Source: Tritrichomonas foetus (taxonomy: Eukaryota > Parabasalia > Tritrichomonadida > Tritrichomonadidae). Taken from it: 21,539 nt of DNA. The notes below the pieces were generated by a model. That model made no database searches, was not told the DNA's origin, and saw nothing but the letters and a program-made list of their open reading frames with translations. Shown piece by piece: positions 10,423 to 18,672 of the stretch (its first letter is position 1; every line of letters begins with the position of its first letter). The translations under genes were made by a program, and so were the position numbers. The stretch lies in NCBI GenBank assembly GCA_001839685.1, contig MLAK01001025.1, forward strand, positions 20,601 to 42,139, given 5' to 3'.

Positions 10423-10807
10423 TCGAAAAAATAATTCATTCAAAATAATTCAATATTTTATAATCAGAACCCTTTTAATCCACACAATTTTTTCAATTTC
10501 TATTTAAATGTTTCAATGATTTCTTTGATGATTTTTTTTGGAAAATTTGTAGGACGATTGATTTCACTTTAAAAATTAATCTTTTATCTAAGCATTAAAC
10601 TCAGATACCAATATCCTTTTATCTTTGGTATTTCAAATTAAAATACCCAAATTATCGAATAAATTAATATTATAAAGTATATATAAAGTGGATTCATTCA
10701 CAGTTATGTGATTTATATCCAATTATAGGGAGAAAAAAGGCATTTTGGTTTATTTTTTAGAATATCTATATATAAAATATAACCACATTTCTTTTCAAGA
10801 TTAAGGA
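10423..10807. other. Bidirectional promoter region
   Basis: This 385-base AT-rich spacer separates divergent genes. On the + side, TTTTCAAGATT (10793-10803) lies 5-15 bases before the ATG at 10808 and resembles a trichomonad TCA+1 initiator, although the following bases do not fit the pyrimidine consensus. A TATA-like run (TATATATAAAATATAA) sits about 20-40 bases upstream. No comparable TCA motif is obvious on the minus side. No coding sequence is seen. Confidence 0.4.
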
Positions 10808-11692
10808 ATGAATCCATCTCTTACTTCCGCCTTAATTTCGAATGATTTTCGTCTTGCACAGGTTCTCCAAATGCAAAAACGCTATGACAAAGCACTAGAA
10901 AAGTATCAATCGGTTTGTATTTCGTTAAAAAATATTTTTCTCGAAAATCCAAAAGCAGATATTGATTTCAGTTTTGTTCCTCTTTCCATAAATAAAATAG
11001 TCGAAATCTACAGAGAAAGAGAAGACATCAGGAAAGCCGTAGATTTTATGAAAGTTGAAAAAATATGCCTCGAATATATTCAAGCCGGCAAAAAATCACA
11101 GCCAACAGAAGAAATTATTACCAGGATATTCAAAGAGTTGGATCACGCGTTTTCCACACCTGAGGCACCAAAAATTGATCCACAAGAAATTGTGAAAAAT
11201 TATCTAGAAGAAAAGAAAAAACAGGAAGAACAAATGGTTCAAGAAAATTTGGAGAAACTTATGAACTATCCAGCAGAGAAAGAAAGACAGAAAAATAAGT
11301 CTTTACGAAAAAGAATTTTTTCATGGATTGAAGATAATCCAATTTTCATAATTTCTATCACAATTGTTTTGTTTTTAGGATGTTTGGCTTTCTTTTTGGT
11401 GACAGCTTTGATGGGATACAATACAAAGGGAAGAAGAGGAAGAAATCTTCACAAAAACGTGAACCAGCAACTCAACTCGCCTGAAATGCAAAAAATGAAA
11501 GAACTTTCCGAAATTCTCTCTAAACAAACACAATTTGATGACAGATTCCACCCTTATAATGAGCACCATAATCATGAGCACCACAATCACGAACATAGTC
11601 ATATGCATGGGCATGGACATAATAAAGGGCATGATCATAAGCATTTCAGAAAAGATTTGAATGATTTGCGAATGAATCATCGAGAATTATGA
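10808..11692 (+). CDS. TPR-like single-pass membrane protein with histidine-rich tail
   Basis: The 294-residue protein has three parts. Residues 1-115 look like helical TPR-type sequence (for example VLQMQKRYDKALEKYQSV, about 19-36). A charged helix follows to about 168, then a basic RKR. One hydrophobic segment at about 178-203 (NPIFIISITIVLFLGCLAFF) is a clear membrane span, flanked on its far side by KGRRGR (207-212). The tail has 15 histidines between 248 and 279 in HxH and HH patterns, typical of metal-binding loops in zinc or nickel proteins. With no N-terminal signal peptide, the TPR part probably faces the cytosol and the tail the lumen or exterior, but positive charges on both sides leave topology open. 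Organelle import receptor, tethering or metal handling are all possible. I do not recognise the family. Confidence 0.8.
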   Translation: MNPSLTSALISNDFRLAQVLQMQKRYDKALEKYQSVCISLKNIFLENPKADIDFSFVPLSINKIVEIYREREDIRKAVDFMKVEKICLEYIQAGKKSQPTEEIITRIFKELDHAFSTPEAPKIDPQEIVKNYLEEKKKQEEQMVQENLEKLMNYPAEKERQKNKSLRKRIFSWIEDNPIFIISITIVLFLGCLAFFLVTALMGYNTKGRRGRNLHKNVNQQLNSPEMQKMKELSEILSKQTQFDDRFHPYNEHHNHEHHNHEHSHMHGHGHNKGHDHKHFRKDLNDLRMNHREL

Positions 11693-12309
11693 AGAGAATG
11701 ATTTTATTTTCCTCTTCAATTTTTATTCATATCGACTTTTTCTTTTATGTTGTATAAAATATAATATGTTAATCATGAAAATGAATGTATTCCTTCTTCA
11801 TGAAAATGGCATTTTTGTAATTGATTATCAAAAAAATAATTGATAATGTACTTTTTTTTTATGGCCCATTTTGAGTCAGTATTGATACCAACATTTGATG
11901 ATCGCTACAAATGATTAATTGAATCAATTTTTTTATGCTTGCTACAATTCTCCATAATGCTTATTTTTGAACAGACATTAGGGTTCGCGCAAAAAATCAT
12001 GATGATAATGATTTCTCGACAAATAAACATTTCATATACACTCCAATAAAAATTTTTTGAGAATGAAGATAGTTTATTAGATGATGTATCCTTTATTTAA
12101 TGGTATGGAAGAAATGGTTTGTGCATAAAAAGTATACATTGTCCTTATTGGAAACGAAATCGAACATTAATATTTTGATAATTCTATCGATGTGCCCATA
12201 TTATTAGAATTCTTTGATTTGGAAAAAGCGTGAATCTTCAGGATTTTCTGATTCATGCCCTCAATTCCACTTCATTATGGAAAATTTGTGGATTTTGGTA
12301 AAAGGTGAG
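11693..12309. other. Intergenic spacer with weak coding-like relics
   Basis: The first half is plain AT-rich sequence with an 8-base inverted repeat (ATTATCAA ... TTGATAAT, near 11824-11846). From about 12000 the + strand shows short patches that read like protein but are cut by stops and frame changes, such as FENEDSLLDDVSFI and YFDNSIDVPILLEFFDLEKA. They may be further debris upstream of the broken Rab gene. I cannot assign them to a family, and chance is not excluded. Confidence 0.3.
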
Positions 12310-12872
12310 ATGATGAATTTATCAATCAACAAATTCAATGTTGTGATCATGGGTGATAAGTCTGTTGGCATAACAAATCTTATTTCTCAATTCAAAGATC
12401 ATATTTTCGATAATCACAAAAGAACCAGTTCACTTTTATCTTCAAGAACTATCAACACTCCAGTAGGACAAGTTGAATTTGAGATTTGGGAAAAAGAGGG
12501 AAAAGAGAAATAGTATCCAATGTATTTAGGTGCCACTACAGCTAACTCTCTGGTGATTGATACAACAAATACTGAAAGCTATGCGACAAAAGACTTTTAG
12601 ATCGCCTCATAATATCATATTGTCATCGTTCCCACAAAATATATATATGTGAAAACAAAATTGACCTTAATTGCAACAATCCAATTAATAAACTTCAGGA
12701 ATGGGCGGAAAACGCTATCTATAGCTTTTTCAAAACATCAGCAAAAGATTTAGACTCAGTAGAAAGAGTATTTAAAGCTATTGCTGAAGATCACATTCAA
12801 AACGATGATGATTACAGTCAAAGCGATGAAGATTCCAGTCAAAGAAAGGAGATAACATTCATAATGATCTAG
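12310..12872 (+). pseudogene. Broken Rab-like small GTPase
   Basis: Translating across frames recovers the ordered landmarks of a Rab GTPase. FNVVIMGDKSVGITNL corresponds to the P-loop, with the essential Lys of GKT changed to Ile. FEIWEKEGKEK occupies the position of WDTAGQE. After an in-frame TAG (12511-12513) comes PMYLGATTANSLVIDTTNTESY, matching the third strand region (normally Y-x-x-GA-x-x-x-x-x-V-x-D-x-T). A second TAG lies at 12598-12600, and a frameshift falls between about 12640 and 12648. ENKIDL then gives the G4 NKxD motif and FKTSAKDLDSVERVF the G5 SAK motif. The frame closes at 12870-12872. Stops, the frameshift and the lost P-loop Lys show it is dead. It lacks a clear prenylation cysteine end. 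Confidence 0.85.
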
Positions 12873-13138
12873 ATAGTATAAAGATTTTCAAGAAAAGTCA
12901 AGTACCATATGGATATAATTACGGTTTTCATATGAAAAATTGGGAGATTGAAATCTCCAATGGTGGATATCAATGGATTGGAGTTGATTAGTAAATCAAT
13001 AGCTCATCACTGAACAGTCTCAAGTTTCATTCTGCGTTTGATATCAAGTCGAGATATTTTGTTCAATTCATTCGACTTCGTCAAATTGGAAAAAACTGGG
13101 AGAATAAAGAAGTTCTAATTTTTGATTCCATCGAGTGA
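12860..13138 (+). pseudogene. Broken discoidin-like (F5/8 type C) domain fragment
   Basis: In the frame starting HNDLDSIKIFKK, the translation continues through a pattern I associate with the end of trichomonad discoidin-like proteins. NWEIEISNGGYQWIGVD is followed by NSSSLNSLKFHSAF, then RYFVQFIRLRQIGKNW and VLIFDSIE. The W-x-I-E-x-S-N core, the x-R-L-x-Q-x-G-x-N-W strand and the closing SIE are all in the expected order. Two consecutive stops (TAG 12989-12991, TAA 12992-12994) interrupt it and a TGA at 13136-13138 ends it before the usual FFG. The part before the Trp seems shortened by deletion. In trichomonads this domain usually follows a BTB or other N-terminal module, which is absent. 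It overlaps the tail of the Rab relic in another frame. Family naming is from recall. Confidence 0.65.
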
Positions 13139-13192
13139 CAAATAGTATTGAATGTTAAGTCAAATTCAACTGAAATATTGACAGCTTGACAT

Positions 13193-13199
13193 TCATTTA
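13193..13199 (+). promoter_or_regulatory. Candidate initiator (Inr) for the 13209 gene
   Basis: TCATTTA lies 16 bases before the ATG at 13209 and fits the trichomonad initiator TCA+1-pyrimidine-T-A/T at the expected short distance. It supports that ATG as the start. Confidence 0.45.
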
Positions 13200-13208
13200 A
13201 TTTTCGAA

Positions 13209-13748
13209 ATGATTCATCTCCTAAAAAGAACATTTCCATCGATTTCCACTTTTTTTCTTTGTTTATGCTTTTTAGCTGGCATAGAAGAAGATTGGCAAGT
13301 AAAAGAAGCAAGGAAAGTTTTTGAAGACTATTTCGATGTTTTCCATTCCAATATCCCAATGGATTTTTCTATTATGAAAACTATTGAGATGATTTCTAAA
13401 ACTTTAAATACTATTCCACTTTACAAAAACCCAGAAAAATATTTGGTCAACAATGGAACATATTGGTATGTCTCTTCAAATGACTTTGGAATATTGTTTT
13501 CTCCATTCCTAGGACTTGTTTCAACTAATGATTCATTAAATATTCAATCAATCTCTAACAAAAAGGAAGGAAAAAAGAAATTTTTATATTGCAAAAGTAA
13601 TAAATTCAATCCTATAACTAATCAGAATGAGTGTTCAATTTGGTTAAGAACTTCAGAGCAAACTGGAACAGAAAAAACTTATATATGTGTAAAAGAGTCA
13701 TTGTATGGAAGCAATAAAAAATGCCTTAAATTTGAGCAATTATCATGA
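13209..13748 (+). CDS. Small probable secreted protein with four cysteines
   Basis: The 179-residue protein starts with a basic stretch and a hydrophobic core (MIHLLKRTFPSISTFFLCLC, then FLAG), a good signal peptide with cleavage likely near residues 23-24. The mature part, about 155 residues, has exactly four cysteines (C128, C142, C160, C172), all in the second half, which could form two disulfides. It has two N-glycosylation sequons (NGT at 82, NDS at 107). The N-terminal half looks helical, and the cysteine half looks like a compact beta domain with several W/Y/F residues. No family is recognised. It begins only 70 bases after the broken discoidin-like fragment and has its own initiator-like TCATTTA. 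The frame is intact, so it is probably a live gene despite the surrounding debris. A lineage-specific surface or secreted protein is the best guess. Confidence 0.65.
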   Translation: MIHLLKRTFPSISTFFLCLCFLAGIEEDWQVKEARKVFEDYFDVFHSNIPMDFSIMKTIEMISKTLNTIPLYKNPEKYLVNNGTYWYVSSNDFGILFSPFLGLVSTNDSLNIQSISNKKEGKKKFLYCKSNKFNPITNQNECSIWLRTSEQTGTEKTYICVKESLYGSNKKCLKFEQLS

Positions 13749-14330
13749 ATCTAGATCTACTTTTGATTTGCATTTACAGATATATCTAACACTAGATAAT
13801 AGAATAACAATACATAAAATGTAGATTGGTTATCAAGATTTACATGAAACAACATTTTCAAGCTTCTTGATATCAGACATATTCATGAGATAATCAATAA
13901 TATCTAATATGTGATCCAGATTATCATGTTTGTGATAAGTAATAATAAGAGTGTTTTTAATCGGTATCACTTCTTTTTAATGGGGGAAAAAATATCTTTA
14001 TTAAATCCAGAAGTCTGGATTATTATCTAAAGGGAAGTAATTATTAGTTGACAATATTGGATAATAAAGAAAAGAGAAATGCGATATCATTAATTTACAA
14101 GATTAAGTAACCGTAAACTATAAATCTTCATGATGAATTTTGCTAATATTTTATCTACGACTTTTATTTTTACTTTTTTTTTTAACAAATTCATCGGATT
14201 TCAAAGAATCTCTTGATTCTACACAGACAAACAAATCAAAGTTAAACGAATGAAAGAAAAACAAAATTGTTATTGTTATTATAAAGTCATATTTACAAAT
14301 AATAATTCAAAAGAAAGATTTTTTCTATTT
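13749..14330. other. Spacer between convergent genes
   Basis: About 580 bases lie between the 3' ends of the secreted-protein gene and the RNF10-like gene. The sequence is AT-rich with several T and A runs. A stop-free stretch on the minus strand (13833-13976, 47 codons and a TGA) reads plausibly helical (LDHILDIIDYLMNM) and begins right after a stop, with no upstream ATG. It could be a gene remnant or chance. Confidence 0.35.
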
Positions 14331-15875
14331 CTATTTGAGATTCAATTTTCCCCAAGCTGCCGCCGGTTTTTTAGGACGTTGAGGTGGTTTTGGAGTATCC
14401 CCAAGGATGGGATAATCTTCTTTATAAACAGTTTTATTTTGTTGCGGTGGAGGTGCAATTCCGCCCCATCCTTTTTTAACTGTAGTATTTTTCGGTTGTA
14501 TCGAACCTAAAGTTGGATAGTCTTCTTTTGGTTTTGTTGGAGCAGCCAGTTGTTTGAATTTTGGATGGCTTGAGGGAAGGGATGGAAAATCTTCAGAGGT
14601 AAAATGTGTCTGTGGCTCCGGATCGATTGGAACAAATGTTTGGAAATCAGCTTTAGTGATTACAGGTTTTTTCGATTGTGGTGGTGGACGATTCTTTTGC
14701 TGAGCAGTCTTTCTTTTAATTTGAACTCGTTTAAAATATTTATCAATTACTTGCTTGCTTAGTATATGGTTAATGTCGATTAAAACATATTGTATTTCAG
14801 CACCTATTGGGAGATGATTAAAGAGCCAATTTTGATTTGATCGATCATATTGTTCAACAGTAGTACTTTTCTTGATTATGAACTCTCCGTCGACAAGCTC
14901 TGGCCAATCATCAGGATTATTTCCAAAGTTATCGATAATCATTTTCATGTTTAAATCATCTAGGAAAATTAGCCTTCCATCATCAATTTGATAAAAAGTA
15001 ACAATATCATCTTTAAAGTTTTCATCTAAGAGGAATTCAGTTTCGTCTTCATGCTGCTTTTCTAAAATTAGGGATTTTCGAACTTCGTTTAAATTTGTTA
15101 TTTTTTCTATATCGTTGAATTCTTTCATTTCTTTAATCAATAAATCAATTTCATAAATTTCATTATTAATGATATTATTTACAAATTCATCATCAGCGAT
15201 AGAAAAATGAGTGAAAACAGAATCATTTTCTGAAGCTTTTGAAAGTTTTTTCATGTTGATATTTGGAGAGCAGCTACAAATATTCAATTTCGAATATCTC
15301 CTAATTTTTCTGAATTTGTAATGAGTTGAAAGAACATTAAATTTCAGACAAACTCGAATAATTTCACTTTTTATGACAGGCTCATAGCAGACTGGACAGA
15401 GATGTTTCTCAGTTTTATCAAAAAGTTGATTAAGACAATCAGCACAAAAAATGTGACCACACCTGGTCATTCGCGAGGCTGTTGGCTTGAACAAACATAT
15501 TGGACATACATAGTCAGGCGATTGATGGGCAATCGCACAAAAAACCAGCTCTAAAGATGGCCCAGTATCTGGGAAAAATGTATGGCTGAAAAGAACGTCA
15601 TTAAGATTATTATATTTGGATTTATCAATTTGCGACATATTTCTGTAAATAAAATTGAAATTCGCAGACACATAGTTTCCAACCGTGTTTGGAAGACAGC
15701 GGGCCGTAATTCGGGTGGTTTGTTGGGGATTTGTATTTGGGATTTTTTGATTGGATAGGCAAAACGTATGATGGGCTAGATTTCGGATGCACTCAACGAC
15801 GGGAGCTGAGCTTGTCCGCCGTGCTGGACCAGATCGTTGAGATTGATTTATTGTAGGAAATAGTTGACATGCCAT
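14331..15875 (-). CDS. RNF10: RING finger E3 ubiquitin ligase, RNF10/Mag2 family
   Basis: The 514-residue protein carries a complete C3HC4 RING at 124-163: C124, C127, C139, H141, C144, C147, C160, C163. The residues around it (CPICLFKPTASRMTRCGHIF) closely follow the RNF10 pattern. The upstream ANFNFIY (about 71-77) matches the family's conserved segment before the RING, which supports the ATG at 15875 rather than the internal Met80. After the RING, FYQIDDGRLIFLDDLNMK and WLFNHLPIGAEIQY fit RNF10's second conserved block (YQ-x-x-DG-x-x-x-FL and HLPL). RNF10 in animals ubiquitinates 40S subunit proteins on stalled ribosomes and yeast Mag2 is its relative, so the role here is probably in translation quality control (inference). 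The C-terminus has three E-D-F/Y-P-x-L motifs (428, 451, 486) and ends in a Trp-Gly-containing segment. Confidence 0.85.
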   Translation of the reverse strand: MACQLFPTINQSQRSGPARRTSSAPVVECIRNLAHHTFCLSNQKIPNTNPQQTTRITARCLPNTVGNYVSANFNFIYRNMSQIDKSKYNNLNDVLFSHTFFPDTGPSLELVFCAIAHQSPDYVCPICLFKPTASRMTRCGHIFCADCLNQLFDKTEKHLCPVCYEPVIKSEIIRVCLKFNVLSTHYKFRKIRRYSKLNICSCSPNINMKKLSKASENDSVFTHFSIADDEFVNNIINNEIYEIDLLIKEMKEFNDIEKITNLNEVRKSLILEKQHEDETEFLLDENFKDDIVTFYQIDDGRLIFLDDLNMKMIIDNFGNNPDDWPELVDGEFIIKKSTTVEQYDRSNQNWLFNHLPIGAEIQYVLIDINHILSKQVIDKYFKRVQIKRKTAQQKNRPPPQSKKPVITKADFQTFVPIDPEPQTHFTSEDFPSLPSSHPKFKQLAAPTKPKEDYPTLGSIQPKNTTVKKGWGGIAPPPQQNKTVYKEDYPILGDTPKPPQRPKKPAAAWGKLNLK

Positions 15876-16439
15876 GTGAAAAACAAATCATATCAAAACT
15901 CTGACACTCTTGAGATCATTCTTGTTCATCACAACCATCACTTTTTACTTATATGATCATCACCCAGTAATATATGTTTTGGAGAAAATAAATGTAATAG
16001 ACAATAGTAAGAATGAAACACCAAAGCTCCAGCACATTTGTTGAAATGTGACTTTAGAATGAGAAAAAATTTTGGATATTCAATATTTAGTCAATTATGA
16101 GTAGGAATCCGATGTTAAAATGTTCTTTCATTGGTTGTTACATTATTTTTGAGATATTTTAGAAAACTAATTTTTTTATCATTTTTCCTATTTTTGGCGT
16201 GAATTCTATGTGGACATTCGTTATTAAAATCGAATGGTATCTAGGAAAATAAATGATTCATAGTGTTCATAAAATAATTTTCGATAAAACTTATTTATAT
16301 CACGCAAAATTGCGATATTTCCCTGATTGTATGATTAATATTATATATAAGCAACAAAATAATCTAAATAAGGAAAATTGATTCTTCAAAATTTCGGAGT
16401 TTATCGGCTTTTTCTTCCAATTTCAATTATTTTGATTTT
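15876..16439. other. Divergent intergenic region
   Basis: This 564-base AT-rich spacer lies between the RNF10-like and Beclin genes and should contain both promoters. On the + side, TTTCAATTATTTTG (16421-16434) sits just before the ATG at 16440 and is the best initiator candidate. On the minus side, TTTTTCACATGG overlaps the RNF10 start, giving an almost leaderless transcript if used. I found no coding region or RNA gene. Confidence 0.4.
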
Positions 16440-17528
16440 ATGATTGCTTGTGATGCACTTTTCATATGCAAGTCATGCAAATATGCATGTGTAACAGCAA
16501 GTGATGCATGGAGCAATCTTTCAACAGATCCAAAAATGAGAAAAAAAATAGTTCAAAGAATGTCATCTTCGATTTCAGCAGACATTACATTTACACCTAA
16601 TGGAAACCAAGTTTGGTTGTATCAACCATATTTTATTGGATTTCAAAAAGAGCTTGAAGCACATGGTTTTGAAAAATTCCCATTATGCAGTATTTGTGCG
16701 AAATCAACAACTAATCTAACGAAAGGACAAATAGCTTTCTATAACAATATATGTAAATATATTTCGAGTAAAATTACCATTACTGACATTTCGAAACTCT
16801 TTGAGGAAAGAGAAGACGAAATTTCTTTAAAAGTTAGTATAAATATGAAACTAAACAAATTACCCAGATCACATACTTTAAATGCGATTAGTACACCATT
16901 TTCAAATCGATCAGTTTTGCTCAATAGTACATGTCCAAAAAATGAACTGGTATTTCAAAACACACATCAAAAAAATCGTGATAATTCATATTTTTTTATA
17001 TTTGGTTCATTGACATTGTGCTCAACTTTTCGTATTGGATCTTATAGGCTTTATGGAACAATGAATAACTCTAGACTTGGTACAAGAACACCAGATGTAG
17101 TAGGAACAGATGAGATACAAAGTGGATTTACTTTTTTTGGCCATATGATCATATATATTTCGAAATTTTTAGGTGTTGATGAATCGAATATTCGATTAAC
17201 TTCATTTCTTGAAGTAAAAGATGAAAAGGGAAAATTTGTTCCATTTGTAGGAGGACACAAAACGAAAACACATGCTTTTTTCACTAACTATTCAATCAAT
17301 ATCCTTTTCACAGTTTGCAACAACATATTATCATCGCCAGTACTTGAAAGCATAGGCTATAAGCCAATATATCCAATTAATTTGGAGAAGCAGTTGATTG
17401 ATAATTTCCCATATTTTTACATAAAAAAGAGTCCCTGGAATTTCACAATAGCAATGAAGAAGCTTTTACTAAATTTTAAGGATTTTCAATTAAGAGTGTT
17501 GAAATTCAGAATTACAAATTTTTGTTGA
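16440..17528 (+). CDS. ATG6: Divergent Beclin 1/Atg6 homologue
   Basis: The 362-residue protein (human Beclin 1 is 450) shows the family's fixed points. FICKSCK (C10/C13) corresponds to the N-terminal CxxC. FPLCSICAKSTTNL (C83/C86) corresponds to the second CxxC followed by the CTDTLL-type helix. The strongest match is YGTMNNSRLGTRTP (205-218), equivalent to the invariant FGTINNFRLGRLP at the start of the evolutionarily conserved domain. It is followed by an I-x-x-G-x-x-x-x-x-x-H helix and K-x-L at about 226-244. The end, WNFTIAMKKLLLNFKDF (333-349), matches the C-terminal W-x-x-A-x-x-x-L-x-N-x-K helix. Beclin/Atg6 is a subunit of the Vps34 PI3-kinase complexes in autophagy and endosomal sorting. 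The span between the second CxxC and the conserved domain is of normal length but lacks coiled-coil heptads. The ATG follows a TTTCAATTA element by about 15 bases. Confidence 0.8.
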   Translation: MIACDALFICKSCKYACVTASDAWSNLSTDPKMRKKIVQRMSSSISADITFTPNGNQVWLYQPYFIGFQKELEAHGFEKFPLCSICAKSTTNLTKGQIAFYNNICKYISSKITITDISKLFEEREDEISLKVSINMKLNKLPRSHTLNAISTPFSNRSVLLNSTCPKNELVFQNTHQKNRDNSYFFIFGSLTLCSTFRIGSYRLYGTMNNSRLGTRTPDVVGTDEIQSGFTFFGHMIIYISKFLGVDESNIRLTSFLEVKDEKGKFVPFVGGHKTKTHAFFTNYSINILFTVCNNILSSPVLESIGYKPIYPINLEKQLIDNFPYFYIKKSPWNFTIAMKKLLLNFKDFQLRVLKFRITNFC

Positions 17529-18011
17529 TTCTTGAAAACATGATGTATATCGAGCAGAATAATCAACTCAAAGTTCAGTTAAGCAAAATACTTGAACCAA
17601 AAAACTTTCTGAATAATTTTGATGCATTTGTGTTTCATTTCTAAAAAGTAAAAAAAAAAGATTCCTCATTAGTTGGACATTCACAGGAAATCTTCCCCTA
17701 GAATTAACAGAAATTCGGCAACATTGCATCATAAAATTGTCTGAACCAAAATTTCATTTAGATATTTCTCTGATCCATCAAATTTCGTTCACTTTCTCAA
17801 CTAACTTGGAAGGGAAATAGATAGTAAGTTTACCAATTAATTGCCTCAATAAATCTTTCGTTATTCCCCACAAGTTGTGCAATCTAATAATCAAATTAAT
17901 TTTATCGATGATACACAGATTATGGAAAGAAAAATCAATCATATCATATAAAATTTCATTGTCAAATGGTCCCATTTTTGGATAATTATAAATTTTTGAA
18001 TCAGAATTCAT
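17528..18011. pseudogene. Stop-interrupted coding-like remnant, unidentified
   Basis: On the + strand a frame overlapping the end of Beclin reads through its TGA (NMMYIEQNNQLKVQLSKIL ...) to a TAA at 17642. A second frame then continues from about 17644 to about 17980 with only one stop (TAG 17818-17820). The opposite strand also has an ATG-initiated 77-codon ORF at 17778-18011 (MNSDSKIYNYPKMGPFDNEI ...). Both strands read plausibly as protein, so the true direction is unclear. I recognise no family. A decayed gene fragment is the likeliest explanation, but chance in AT-rich DNA is possible. Confidence 0.3.
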
Positions 18012-18239
18012 GAAGATATGGAATTCAAGAAAGGGGACAGAAAGAAAAATGTACTTTACTTATCGAACTATTATTTTTTTCCTTCTGTTCCTCAATAAAC
18101 ACAGTCTCAGAAATTTCTGTATCCATTGAAATGATTCCATAGAATCTTCAGAATTTCTGAAGTGTTGAAATATTTGACAATTATCATTTCTGATGATTTT
18201 TTTCTCAAAAGTGAATAATTCTTTACAGTCATTTTACAG

Positions 18240-18261
18240 AAAAAAAAAAAAAAAAAAAAAA
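18240..18261 (+). repeat. 22-base A tract
   Basis: An uninterrupted run of 22 adenines ends in GGAGAGAG. It is the longest homopolymer in the window. It may be simple slippage. An A tract can also mark a retroposed copy, but no recognisable gene precedes it. Confidence 0.95.
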
Positions 18262-18672
18262 GGAGAGAGATTTCTTTTGAACAACGAAATATAATTATGA
18301 TACTTCATCCATTATATTCAAAAATTATATTTTATTCAAGAAGTCTAACTTTTTTTTCGCTGCCAATTCAAAAATATTTCATATATCCATGTTTTTACTA
18401 TAAAATATAAATGTATTGATATCATTTTATTTGCATTAATCAGTGATTTTGATCAAATACCTTTTTTGGGACAAATGTTTTTATATCAAAAGTTTTTCAT
18501 CATTCATTTAATTCTTTGAATATTTGAAAGGCATTCATTGCTGCTTTTAGAAAATAATTCATTTAGATTGCCTAATATAAATACAAATTGAATTAATACT
18601 GATTGTTTATTCAATATAAAGCCACTATGCCTTTAACACTTTGTTTATTCTTCTACTCGACTACAAACAAAA

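Noticed and set aside
10423..10443. Seven-codon extension of the coiled-coil gene at 9391-10422
   Set aside because: It also starts with TTG; the first ATG is at 10422.
11375..11680. 101-codon minus-strand ORF opposite the histidine-rich gene
   Set aside because: Its methionine- and isoleucine-rich product is the antisense of the CAT/CAC histidine codons; it is a shadow.
12214..12513. 99-codon ORF taken as an intact small gene
   Set aside because: It starts with TTG. Its second half is the P-loop half of a Rab whose remainder follows past stops and a frameshift, so it is part of a pseudogene.
18240..18261. A tract as the tail of a processed pseudogene
   Set aside because: No recognisable gene sequence precedes it and no target-site duplication was found by eye; simple slippage is enough.
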